From an uncultured Micrococcales bacterium (GTDB taxonomy: Bacteria; Actinomycetota; Actinomycetes; Actinomycetales; Microbacteriaceae), in the NCBI GenBank assembly GCA_903893675.1, contig CAITNA010000067.1, forward strand, positions 1 through 7,160: 7,160 nucleotides of DNA. Reading direction: 5' to 3'. Position 1 is the stretch's first letter, and each line of letters begins with the position of its first letter. This document shows, in pieces, positions 1 to 6,381 of the stretch. The notes under the pieces were generated by a model, which did not search any database, was not told the DNA's origin, and worked only from the letters and a program-made list of their open reading frames with translations. A program made the translations under genes and the position numbers.

Positions 1-717
1 GCCCGAAATCACTGGCAGCGATCTGTCGCTCCAAATGCGAGCGGCGGCTGATGGCCACGGCTCGTATGCAACATCGAAAAGCGCGCCACGAGGCTTGCCG
101 AAGAGCGACTTGCGAGCCTTCAACGCATACTCATCAAGCGCTCCGGAAGGCAAAGTGGAGATGACCAGGTCTGAACCGGCTAGAGCCTTGGCGATGTTGG
201 TCGTAGTTTTAGCCTCGAACTTGAATGCGTGCAGTGCGAAGTTAGCCAGTTTTGGCAGCGCTTCTGCTCGCCTAGCCGCGAGGGTCAGCTTGGCGTTCGG
301 ATACTCGGCGGCAACTGCAGCCATCGCCGACTTTGCGGTGGCACCTGCGCCAATGATCGCCACCGAGCGAATCTCGCCCAGCTTTGCGTGAAGCAAGGCC
401 TGCCTGATGCCAAAGACGTCGGTGTTGTATGCCAACCACTGGCCTGTTGGTCTGACCAATGTGTTCGCACTGCCAAGAGTTTTCTCAAGGTCGGTTGCCG
501 CGAAGGCGGCCGCCTCTTCTTTGAGGGGTGCCGTGACGCTGACCCCTATCCAGTTTGAATCGAGCGATTCGAGCCAAGCATGCAGCCCGTCGCGCTGAAT
601 CTCGATTGCGGAGTAGTCCCAGTCATTCTTCAAGACTCTGTATGCAGCCGTGTGAATTGCAGGCGACTTCGAGTGCGAGATCGGCAAGCCAACTACGGCA
701 AGGTGTTTATCCGCCAT
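1..717 (-). CDS. aroE: Shikimate dehydrogenase AroE (3' end cut by window edge)
   Basis: AroE reduces 3-dehydroshikimate to shikimate with NADPH in the cytoplasm, the fourth step of aromatic amino acid and chorismate synthesis. The frame is open from an ATG at 717 to base 1, giving 239 residues. The family is usually about 270 to 280, so some 30 to 40 C-terminal residues are missing. The N-terminal substrate domain carries the shikimate-binding motif GLPISHSKSP (residues 10-19). It also has SVTAPLK with the expected catalytic lysine K66, SANT with N85, and NTD with the catalytic aspartate D100. The nucleotide-binding loop is GAGATAKSA (123-131). The forms SVTxPLK and NTDV differ from E. coli (NVTxPFK, NTDG) but match what I recall of actinobacterial AroE. 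The start overlaps the end of mltG by 11 bases and has no clear Shine-Dalgarno, so translation is probably coupled. It is likely the last visible gene of the alaS operon. Confidence 0.95.
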   Translation of the reverse strand, partial: MADKHLAVVGLPISHSKSPAIHTAAYRVLKNDWDYSAIEIQRDGLHAWLESLDSNWIGVSVTAPLKEEAAAFAATDLEKTLGSANTLVRPTGQWLAYNTDVFGIRQALLHAKLGEIRSVAIIGAGATAKSAMAAVAAEYPNAKLTLAARRAEALPKLANFALHAFKFEAKTTTNIAKALAGSDLVISTLPSGALDEYALKARKSLFGKPRGALFDVAYEPWPSAAARIWSDRSLPVISG

Positions 718-1738
718 AGCCAGGGTTCGCTCTCATCCATGCCTGCCACTGTCGAACTGCAACTTCGTGTTGGGCGTAGGTTTCGCTGAACACCGTCTCG
801 CCGGTTGCAAGGTTCACGGCGCAGAAGTAAAGCCACTTGCCCACTGCCGGGTGCAAAGCCGCGTCGATTGCCACGGATCCAGGGGCGCTAATCGGGCCGA
901 TCGGCAGGCCTGGGTGCAGGTAAGTGTTGTAGCCGTTGGTGTTGGCTCGGTCTGCGGCAGAGGTTGAGACGGTGTTGCCGCTGACGCCATAGCTCACGGT
1001 TGCATCGGATTGCAGGTTCATTCCGGCAGCAATGCGGTTGAGGAAGACTCGCGAGATCTTGTAGAAGTCGGGAGTCTGTCGCCCTTCCTTCTGCACCACA
1101 GAGGCGAGGGTCAACACCTTGTGCCAACTGGCCTGCGGAACCGAGTAGCGATTTAGCTCCTGCTTGGTGCGATCAACCATTGCCGAAAGAATCTCAGTCG
1201 CATTTTGGGACGGGTCAAATGAATACGTCGCCGGGAAAAGCCATCCTTCGGCACTAACCTCGCCGGCGGGAACGCCGATAGCCGAAAGATTTGACGCGGT
1301 TTGCTTAAACTCGTCGACCGAGATGTTGGTCGCAGCACTCAACGCGCTAAAGGTGTTCGAGAGTCGATAGCCCTCCTTGATCACGACCGACTCGTTGATG
1401 CGGTTATGACTATCGGCAAGTGCGGTGAGAGCAGAGAGAGAACTCATCTCGTGGCGTAGCGAGTAGCTTCCCGGATAGAAAGTCTGGTTTCGCGCAATCA
1501 ACAAGCCATAGACGATGTGAAAACTCTTTACGACGTCGCCCTTCACCAGCGCGTTTGCTACGTCGGTGCCGGTGTCGCCAGGATGAATCACCAGCGTCAC
1601 GCTGCCGTGCCCGCCACCCGCGAAGTCGGCGCCCGTCACCTGATCCCAAATGTTTCGAACCGACGCGCGATTTGCATAGCCAAGGCCAAGAACGACGATG
1701 AGCAAAACTGACAGCACAAGAAGTCTGCGTTTACGCAT
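707..1738 (-). CDS. mltG: Endolytic murein transglycosylase MltG (YceG family)
   Basis: MltG is an inner-membrane lytic transglycosylase that cleaves nascent peptidoglycan strands and is thought to set where glycan synthesis ends. From the ATG at 1738 the protein is 343 residues. It has a basic N-terminus (MRKRR), one membrane segment at about residues 6-22, a LysM-like region at about 46-120, and then the YceG catalytic domain. The family's catalytic glutamate is in LASVVQKEG (E218). It is followed by FLNRIAAGMNLQSDATVSYG (D245), the signature GYNTYLHPGLPIGPISAPG (269-287) and LHPA..KWLYF. A TTG at 1756 would extend the protein by six residues. I prefer the ATG because AAAGGA lies eight bases upstream of it and the membrane segment follows at once. 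The start overlaps the ruvX stop by eight bases (ATGCGTAA), and the 3' end overlaps aroE. No odd residues were seen in the active site. Confidence 0.95.
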   Translation of the reverse strand: MRKRRLLVLSVLLIVVLGLGYANRASVRNIWDQVTGADFAGGGHGSVTLVIHPGDTGTDVANALVKGDVVKSFHIVYGLLIARNQTFYPGSYSLRHEMSSLSALTALADSHNRINESVVIKEGYRLSNTFSALSAATNISVDEFKQTASNLSAIGVPAGEVSAEGWLFPATYSFDPSQNATEILSAMVDRTKQELNRYSVPQASWHKVLTLASVVQKEGRQTPDFYKISRVFLNRIAAGMNLQSDATVSYGVSGNTVSTSAADRANTNGYNTYLHPGLPIGPISAPGSVAIDAALHPAVGKWLYFCAVNLATGETVFSETYAQHEVAVRQWQAWMRANPGYGG

Positions 1739-2198
1739 CGCTGTAATCCTTTGCAAGAATGGCGCTAACCGCGCCGTTTCGACGTTCGACCTCTAAGGCC
1801 TGTTCGAGTATGACCGTTGCCGCTGCCGAATCGATGGAACCACGCTGTTCTTTGCTGGATTTGCCAGCATTCGACATCGCCTTACTTGCAACGCTGGTGG
1901 TTAGTCTCTCGTCGATGAGATAAATAGGAATCTCGGTGTGGTCTGCCAACTGCTTGGCGATGGCAACTGCATCCTTGGTTGATTCGGTAGATTCGCCTCG
2001 CAGGTTCACTGGCAGGCCGACGTAGGCCTCAATCGCTTCGGACTCGATCAACACGTCTCGCATCAGAGTGAGTGCTTGCTCATCGCTCGTGCGCTTGATG
2101 TGCTCGGATGGGCTTGCCAGGATGGCGTGAAAGTCAGAGACCGCTACCCCGATGCGGGCCTTGCCAACATCGAACGCTACTCGGCGTCCGGTGCGCAA
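1731..2198 (-). CDS. ruvX: RuvX/YqgF family nuclease (pre-16S rRNA maturation)
   Basis: This is the RNase H-fold YqgF/RuvX family, linked in E. coli to 5' end maturation of pre-16S rRNA. It was earlier called a putative Holliday junction resolvase. The 155-residue product is close to the usual 140-155. Conserved blocks appear in order: FDVGKARIGVAVSD (residues 9-22, first acidic site D10), VGLPVNLRGESTEST (60-74), IDERLTT (95-101, D97/E98) and IDSAAATVILEQAL (122-135, D123). The last three acidic positions fit the family's metal-binding set. The start is TTG at 2198, directly after the alaS stop TAA and in the same frame. No in-frame start upstream is possible, and the conserved strand begins at residue 7, so this unusual start is nearly forced. 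Only a weak AGG lies upstream, so it probably depends on termination-reinitiation from alaS. Confidence 0.94.
   Translation of the reverse strand: MRTGRRVAFDVGKARIGVAVSDFHAILASPSEHIKRTSDEQALTLMRDVLIESEAIEAYVGLPVNLRGESTESTKDAVAIAKQLADHTEIPIYLIDERLTTSVASKAMSNAGKSSKEQRGSIDSAAATVILEQALEVERRNGAVSAILAKDYSDA
1747..1752 (-). promoter_or_regulatory. Ribosome binding site of mltG
   Basis: The minus strand reads AAAGGA here, eight bases before the ATG at 1738. It lies inside the last codons of ruvX. It decides the mltG start in favour of this ATG over the TTG at 1756, which would place the site inside the coding region. Confidence 0.7.
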
Positions 2199-4856
2199 TT
2201 AACCTGCCAGCTCGCTCTTGATTGCTGCGATTGCAGCTTCAATCTTGCTGACGTCGGTTCCGCCGCCCTGTGCGATGTCGTCTTTGCCGCCACCGCCGCC
2301 GCCGAGAACGGCGCTTGCAACGCGAACCAGCGCGCCAGCTTTTACGCCAGCGGCCTGAGCCTGCTTGGTTGCGGCGATTACCAGCATTGGCTTGTCGTTG
2401 ATCGTTGCAAACAGTGCAGCCACTGCATTGTCGTTTTGCATGGCGTCGCGCAGCTGCACGGTGAGAGTGCGAAGGTCGTCTACAGAATCAAGAACACCAA
2501 AGTTCTCAGCCGCGAAGCGCGAGTGTCCGATGACCTCGGCCTTCGCGACAACCGCTGGCAGCTTCTCGGCTAGAGCCGCAGCTTGCAGCTGAGCCAACTT
2601 GCGCTGAGCGGCCTTGAGTTCTTCAAGACTTGCGACGAGGCGCTCTTCAATGTTGTCGCGGCCCGACTTGGTGAGTTCGGTGAGACGGGCTACAAGCGCG
2701 CGCTCTGCGGCAAGTGCGCGGAAGGCTTCGATGCCGACCAATGCCTCGAGACGACGAGAACCACTGCCGACTGATGCCTCGCCAATTAGCGAGACCAAAC
2801 CAATCTGCGACGAGCGTGACACGTGCGTTCCACCACAAAGTTCGCGCGACCAAGGGCCGCCAATCTGAATGACTCGAACGCTCTCGTCATAGGTCTCACC
2901 GAAGAGAGCAACTGCGCCCCACTGCTTAGCCTCAGGCAGTGACATGTGCTGCGCAGAAACGGCCAGATCGCGGCGGATCGCGAGGTTCGTAACCTCTTCA
3001 ATTTCGCTCTTGGTATCTGCACTCAATGCCTGAGCCCAGGCGAAGTCGAGTCGCAGGTAACCAGGCCTGTTGTACGAACCGCTCTGCAGGGCGGTTGGCC
3101 CTAGAACCTGGCGGAGTGCTGCGTGAACCACGTGGGTTCCTGAGTGAGCCTGTGCTGCACCGATGCGCCAGTTTTCGTCGACCTTGGTTGTTGCAATCGC
3201 GCCTGAGTGAACCTCGCCCGAGCGAACCAAAACCTTGTGGCTGACCAGTCCCTTGACTGGCTTTTGCACATCAAGAACCTCAAGCTCGAAACCATTGCCA
3301 GAGATGAAACCTGCGTCGGAATCCTGGCCGCCGGATTCTGCATAGAAAGAGGTGCTGTCGAGAATGATCTCGGCAACCTGGCCAGCGGCAACCTTGGTGA
3401 CACTGGCGCCTTCAGAGATCAGGCCGAGAATCTTGCCTTCGCTGACGAGTTCTTCATAGCCGGTGAACTTGGTTACGCCCAATTGGCGGAACTCGCTGTA
3501 GACCGAAAGGTCGGTGCCGCCGAGCTTCTTCTCGCGGGCGTCTGCCTTGGCGCGCTGCTTCTGCTCGCTCATCAAAGCGGTGAAACCATCGCGGTCAACC
3601 GTTAGCCCGCTCTCTTCTGCGATCTCGAGAGTCAGGTCAATTGGGAAGCCATATGTGTCGTGCAGCAAGAACGCAGCGTTGCCGTCGATCTGCTTTGCAC
3701 CGGCACTCTTAGCCGAAGTGATTGCCTCTTCTAGCACGACGGTGCCCGAGGTAAGAGTGCGAAGGAACGCCTCTTCTTCGGCGATGACTGTGCGCAAAAT
3801 GCGCTCAAAGTCGGTTTCGAGCTCTGGGTATGCCGACTTCATTGCATCCTTAGATGCCGTGAACAGCTGGCTGAACACTGGGCGCTCGACGCCAAGCAGA
3901 CGCATTGCTCGGATGGTGCGACGAAGCAGTCGGCGAAGCACGTAGCCGCGGCCGTCGTTGCCAGGAGTCACGCCATCGCCGATCAGCATCAGCGCGCTTC
4001 GAACATGGTCTGCGATAACTCGCAGGCGAACGTCGTTGGTCTCGTCGGCTCCATAGGTGACCGAGGCAAGTTGTGCTGCGAGGTCTAGAACCGGGCGAAC
4101 CTGGTCGATCTCGTAAAGGTTCTCGACACCCTGAAGCAAGAACGCGACGCGCTCTAGACCCATGCCGGTATCGATGTTCTTCTTCGGCAGTTCGCCGAGA
4201 ATTTCGAAGTCGTCTTTTCCAAGACCCTTGCCACGCTCGTACTGCATGAACACGAGGTTCCAAATTTCGATGTAGCGATCTTCATCTGCCTCTGGACCAC
4301 CCTCGATGCCGTATGCAGGACCGCGGTCGTAGTAGATCTCAGAACAAGGACCAGCCGGACCAGGCTGACCGGTCGACCAGTAGTTGTCTTTCATTCCGCG
4401 ACGCTGGATGCGCTCCATTGGAATGTCGGCAACTTCGCGCCAAATTGAAATCGACTCGTCATCATCCTTGAAGACGGTGACCCAAAGTTTTTCTGGATCG
4501 ATGCCGAGGCACCCCGAGTCGCGGGAACCGGTTAGAAACTCCCAGGCGAAGCTAATTGCATCGCGCTTGAAGTAATCACCGAAAGAGAAGTTGCCGTTCA
4601 TCTGGAAGAACGTGCCGTGTCGAGTGGTCTTGCCGACTTCGTCAATGTCGAGTGTGCGAATGCACTTCTGAACGCTGGTAGCGCGAGGGAACGGTGCAGG
4701 AACCAAACCGCTCATGTATGGAATGAACGGAACCATTCCGGCGACGGTGAAAAGAAGTGAAGGGTCTTCGCTAATTAGCGATGCACTTGGTACAACTGCG
4801 TGGCCTTTGTTCTCGAAGAATTCGAGCCACCGCCGTCTAATCTCGGCGGTCTGCAT
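2199..4856 (-). CDS. alaS: Alanyl-tRNA synthetase
   Basis: AlaRS, a class II enzyme, charges tRNA-Ala with alanine in the cytoplasm and clears mischarged Ser and Gly. The 885-residue length is typical for bacteria. The N-terminal catalytic core has SVQKCIRTLDIDEVG (61-75), the motif 2 region RHGTFFQMNGNFSFGDYFKR (79-98) and motif 3 GNDGRGYVLRRLLRR (299-313). The editing domain carries the zinc and active-site set HSGTH (H571, H575) and CGGTH (C674, H678). A DHHA1-type C-Ala domain ends in the glycine-rich GGGGGGKDDIAQGGGTD (853-869). All key residues are present. The ATG start shares one base with the stop of the upstream small gene (TAATG), and no strong Shine-Dalgarno is visible, so coupling is likely. 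The downstream gene ruvX begins on the base after the alaS stop. Confidence 0.98.
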   Translation of the reverse strand: MQTAEIRRRWLEFFENKGHAVVPSASLISEDPSLLFTVAGMVPFIPYMSGLVPAPFPRATSVQKCIRTLDIDEVGKTTRHGTFFQMNGNFSFGDYFKRDAISFAWEFLTGSRDSGCLGIDPEKLWVTVFKDDDESISIWREVADIPMERIQRRGMKDNYWSTGQPGPAGPCSEIYYDRGPAYGIEGGPEADEDRYIEIWNLVFMQYERGKGLGKDDFEILGELPKKNIDTGMGLERVAFLLQGVENLYEIDQVRPVLDLAAQLASVTYGADETNDVRLRVIADHVRSALMLIGDGVTPGNDGRGYVLRRLLRRTIRAMRLLGVERPVFSQLFTASKDAMKSAYPELETDFERILRTVIAEEEAFLRTLTSGTVVLEEAITSAKSAGAKQIDGNAAFLLHDTYGFPIDLTLEIAEESGLTVDRDGFTALMSEQKQRAKADAREKKLGGTDLSVYSEFRQLGVTKFTGYEELVSEGKILGLISEGASVTKVAAGQVAEIILDSTSFYAESGGQDSDAGFISGNGFELEVLDVQKPVKGLVSHKVLVRSGEVHSGAIATTKVDENWRIGAAQAHSGTHVVHAALRQVLGPTALQSGSYNRPGYLRLDFAWAQALSADTKSEIEEVTNLAIRRDLAVSAQHMSLPEAKQWGAVALFGETYDESVRVIQIGGPWSRELCGGTHVSRSSQIGLVSLIGEASVGSGSRRLEALVGIEAFRALAAERALVARLTELTKSGRDNIEERLVASLEELKAAQRKLAQLQAAALAEKLPAVVAKAEVIGHSRFAAENFGVLDSVDDLRTLTVQLRDAMQNDNAVAALFATINDKPMLVIAATKQAQAAGVKAGALVRVASAVLGGGGGGKDDIAQGGGTDVSKIEAAIAAIKSELAG

Positions 4857-5158
4857 TATTTGGCCGCAGGCTTCTTGGCGGCAGGCTTGCGCGCTGCTGG
4901 CTTCTTGGCTGCGGTCTTAGCAGTGCCGGTCTTTGAAGCGGCCTTCTTAGCCGCTGGTTTCTTCGCAGCAGGCTTTCGAGCAGGCTTGGTCAACTCTGCC
5001 TCGCGCTCCTTGAAACCCTCGCTGATCGCAGCGCCGAAGTCGCGGGCGCGCTTGGTTGCGTCGTCGATGACGGCCTGTGCCTGTGGGTCTTCGGCAAGGC
5101 GCTTAGCAACTGCGAGACCTGCGGCGATGCCGGTGGCAAACCAGAAAATCTTCTTCAT
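4856..5158 (-). CDS. Small membrane-anchored protein with Lys/Ala/Pro-rich histone-like tail
   Basis: I recognise no named family for this 100-residue protein. Residues 1-20 (MKKIFWFATGIAAGLAVAKR) look like one short membrane segment, recalling YtxH-type small proteins. Residues 21-57 are a charged, probably helical stretch with acidic and basic residues. Residues 58-100 are a low-complexity tail of KPAAK-like units with 14 Lys and 2 Arg in 43 residues and no acidic residue. Such tails occur in histone H1, in mycobacterial HupB and at the C-termini of various actinobacterial proteins, where they bind nucleic acid or other polyanions. Membrane anchoring with a polycationic cytoplasmic tail is my inference. 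The gene lies 6 bases after the DUF948 gene, in the same frame, with a weak AGG five to six bases before its ATG, and overlaps alaS by one base. From memory, short proteins with similar N-termini occur at this locus in related actinobacteria. The function is unknown. Confidence 0.85.
   Translation of the reverse strand: MKKIFWFATGIAAGLAVAKRLAEDPQAQAVIDDATKRARDFGAAISEGFKEREAELTKPARKPAAKKPAAKKAASKTGTAKTAAKKPAARKPAAKKPAAK
4859..4987 (-). repeat. Degenerate coding repeat for the KPAAK-type tail
   Basis: The DNA encoding residues 58-100 of the small protein is a run of imperfect units of about 12 to 18 bases, seen on the plus strand as variants of GGCTTCTTGGCTGC. They translate as KPAAK, KKAAS and RKPAAKKPAA. 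Unit number could vary between strains through slippage or recombination, but the units are too diverged for a simple tandem array. Confidence 0.7.
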
Positions 5159-5164
5159 GACGAC

Positions 5165-5515
5165 CTACTTCTTCTTGCCCATGATGGCACTGCGAAGACC
5201 CTGGGTAAGACCCGCGATCTTGAGCAGAGGTGCGCCAACCGAGGCACTGAATACTGCAACCAGCGACTTGACGTTGGTGCTTACCTCGACGAGGTTTTCA
5301 GAAATGATGTCGACCTTTGCCAACTGCTTGTTGGCTTGGGCGACGGTGGTAGTTACTTCAGTGAGCAGCGGAGCGACCGAGTCGTTGAGGTCGCGAACTG
5401 AATCGCGAGCCTCATCGATGAGTCCTCCGAGTTTGATCAGCGGAACAGCAATGAACAGCACAAGCAGAACGAATCCGCCTGCGGCAATGATTGCTGCGAT
5501 CTCTCCGCCACTCAT
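5165..5515 (-). CDS. DUF948 family membrane protein
   Basis: This 116-residue protein has a short outside or luminal start (MSGGE), one strong membrane segment at about residues 6-28 (AAIIAAGGFVLLVLFIAVP), and then an amphipathic region (31-85) with SVRDLNDSVAPLLTEVTTTV and VSTNVKSLVAVF. That pattern fits DUF948, a family annotated from a Bacillus general stress protein and with no settled function. It ends with a basic tip (MGKKK). The ATG has AGGA six bases upstream, a good Shine-Dalgarno, and starts 12 bases after the rpsD stop. It is followed 6 bases later by another small membrane protein in the same frame, so the two may be made together and could act together at the membrane; that is inference. 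Assignment to DUF948 is by pattern only. Confidence 0.85.
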   Translation of the reverse strand: MSGGEIAAIIAAGGFVLLVLFIAVPLIKLGGLIDEARDSVRDLNDSVAPLLTEVTTTVAQANKQLAKVDIISENLVEVSTNVKSLVAVFSASVGAPLLKIAGLTQGLRSAIMGKKK

Positions 5516-5521
5516 CTGAAG

Positions 5522-5525
5522 TCCT
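5522..5525 (-). promoter_or_regulatory. Ribosome binding site of the DUF948 gene
   Basis: AGGA on the minus strand sits six bases before the ATG at 5515, inside the 12-base gap after rpsD. It supports independent initiation at this gene and the chosen start. Confidence 0.65.
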
Positions 5526-5527
5526 AA

Positions 5528-6157
5528 CTAGCGAGCTGCGTAGTACTCAACAACGAGCTGAACTTCACAGGTAACTGGAACTTCGGCGCGCTTTGGGCGA
5601 CGTACGAGGGTTGCGTGGAGCTTGTCGAGCTGAACTTCGAGGTAAGCAGGAACTGGAGGAAGCACGTCAACGTGTCCGCCCATTGCTGCGACCTGGAATG
5701 GCTCGGTCAATTCGCTCTTTGCGTGAACGTGGATCATCTGTCCAGGCTTTACGCGGAACGAAGGACGGTCGATGCGCTCACCGTTAACCAGAATGTGGCG
5801 GTGAACAACCATCTGACGTGCCTGTGCGATGGTGCGAGCAAATCCCGCACGAAGTACGAGTGCGTCGAGACGCATTTCGAGAAGCTCAACCAGGTTCTCA
5901 CCGGTAAGGCCTTCTTGACGCTTAGCTTCTTCGAAAGTCTTGCGAAGCTGAGCTTCACGCATTCCGTACTGAGCGCGAAGACGCTGCTTCTCGCGAAGAC
6001 GAACGGCGAAGTCGCTGTCGGCCTTCTTCTTGTTGCGTCCGTGCTGGCCTGGGCCGAATGGGCGCTTCTCTAGATATTTGGCAGCCTTTGGAGTCAGGGC
6101 GATGCCGAGTGAGCGAGACAAACGAGTCTTGCTACGAGTACGTGTGGTCTTTGACAC
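5528..6157 (-). CDS. rpsD: 30S ribosomal protein S4
   Basis: S4 binds the 5' domain of 16S rRNA early in 30S assembly and helps maintain decoding accuracy. The 209-residue length is normal. The N-terminal region has TRLSRSLGIALTPKAAKYLE (11-30), then KRPFGPGQHGR (31-41) and LREKQRLRAQYG (54-65). The S4 RNA-binding domain spans about 94-157 (EMRLDALVLRAGFARTIAQA, VVHRHILVNGERIDRPSFRV). The C-terminus EVPVTCEVQLVVEYYAAR is typical. The zinc-binding cysteines of some S4 proteins are absent; the only cysteine is C197, so this is the zinc-free type found in Micrococcales. The start is GTG with GAAAGGA four bases upstream, and it matches the usual N-terminus. The gene is outside the alpha operon and follows a 224-bp gap with candidate promoters, so it probably heads the operon running to aroE. 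Confidence 0.98.
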   Translation of the reverse strand: MSKTTRTRSKTRLSRSLGIALTPKAAKYLEKRPFGPGQHGRNKKKADSDFAVRLREKQRLRAQYGMREAQLRKTFEEAKRQEGLTGENLVELLEMRLDALVLRAGFARTIAQARQMVVHRHILVNGERIDRPSFRVKPGQMIHVHAKSELTEPFQVAAMGGHVDVLPPVPAYLEVQLDKLHATLVRRPKRAEVPVTCEVQLVVEYYAAR

Positions 6158-6161
6158 GTGT

Positions 6162-6168
6162 TCCTTTC
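6162..6168 (-). promoter_or_regulatory. Ribosome binding site of rpsD
   Basis: GAAAGGA on the minus strand lies four bases before the GTG at 6157. It confirms this non-ATG start. A small stem (TTCAT/ATGAA with a 3-base loop, 6166-6178) overlaps its upstream edge and could slightly limit access. Confidence 0.75.
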
Positions 6169-6207
6169 ATGGGATGAATCCCAATAGCGATTTCTATTCA
6201 CAAAAGC

Positions 6208-6225
6208 GGATCGAGAGGTCGAACC
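6208..6225 (-). other. Leader hairpin upstream of rpsD
   Basis: The minus strand reads GGTTCGA-CCTC-TCGATCC: six base pairs with one T-T mismatch around a four-base loop. It lies about 50 bases before the rpsD start and would be in the mRNA leader with either promoter candidate. A weaker stem (AATAG/CTATT, about 6183-6198) follows it. A role in S4 autoregulation is possible but not shown. Confidence 0.4.
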
Positions 6226-6246
6226 TTTTGCCACGGATTCGCCTGG

Positions 6247-6274
6247 CTATTAGGCAAACCGCACCGCTTCTCAA
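6247..6274 (-). promoter_or_regulatory. Candidate promoter for rpsD operon (proximal)
   Basis: TTGAGA (6269-6274), five of six matches to TTGACA, is followed after 16 bases by TAATAG (6247-6252), only three of six matches to TATAAT. It would start transcription near 6240 and give a leader of about 80 bases. The -35 lies inside the right arm of an inverted repeat. The -10 is weak, so this is tentative. Confidence 0.35.
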
Positions 6275-6295
6275 CGTTCAGCCGATTGTTGAGAA
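6268..6295. repeat. Perfect 8-bp inverted repeat upstream of rpsD
   Basis: TTCTCAAC (6268-6275) and GTTGAGAA (6288-6295) are exact inverted copies around a 12-base spacer. It could be a protein-binding operator overlapping the proximal -35, or a leader RNA hairpin if transcription starts further upstream at the distal candidate. The sequence alone does not decide. Confidence 0.55.
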
Positions 6296-6312
6296 AAGTC
6301 GGCAACCTTGCG

Positions 6313-6321
6313 AGTTTATCA
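6313..6321 (-). promoter_or_regulatory. Candidate extended -10 element for rpsD operon (distal)
   Basis: The minus strand reads TGATAAACT, which fits an extended -10 (TGN followed by TAnnnT). The sequence 17-18 bases upstream (TTATTT or TTTATT) is a poor -35. A start here, near 6306, would leave a leader of about 150 bases containing the inverted repeat and hairpins before rpsD. Confidence 0.3.
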
Positions 6322-6347
6322 GCCAGACCCCGCCCAAATAAAGGGTT

Positions 6348-6365
6348 TGCGCGAAGATTCGCGCA
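6348..6365 (-). terminator. Probable terminator after rarA
   Basis: TGCGCGAA and TTCGCGCA form a perfect 8-bp, GC-rich stem around two bases (in RNA probably a 7-bp stem with a four-base loop). It starts 16 bases after the rarA stop. On the minus strand the stem is followed by AAACCCTTTATTT, a broken rather than continuous U-tract, so it is an imperfect intrinsic terminator. Its place just after rarA and before the rpsD promoter candidates fits termination. Confidence 0.6.
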
Positions 6366-6381
6366 GCAGAGGCTTCTCGAC

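Noticed and set aside
2076..2573. A 165-codon open frame on the plus strand across ruvX and alaS
   Set aside because: It is antisense to two conserved genes and encodes a cysteine-rich, low-sense product, typical of a shadow frame.
4800..5519. A 239-codon open frame on the plus strand, rich in Ala, Leu and Phe
   Set aside because: It lies antisense to the alaS start, the KPAAK-tail gene and the DUF948 gene. Its AAGFLAAG-like repeats are simply the reverse reading of the Lys/Ala repeat DNA. The minus-strand genes have good starts and recognisable features.
5615..6073. A 152-codon open frame on the plus strand
   Set aside because: It is entirely antisense to rpsD, a strongly conserved gene, and shows no recognisable motif or ribosome binding site.
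6132..6170. A 12-codon upstream frame (ATG at 6170) overlapping the rpsD start in another frame
   Set aside because: There is no Shine-Dalgarno before this ATG, and the AAAGGA within it serves the rpsD GTG. It could still act as a leader peptide, but nothing supports that.
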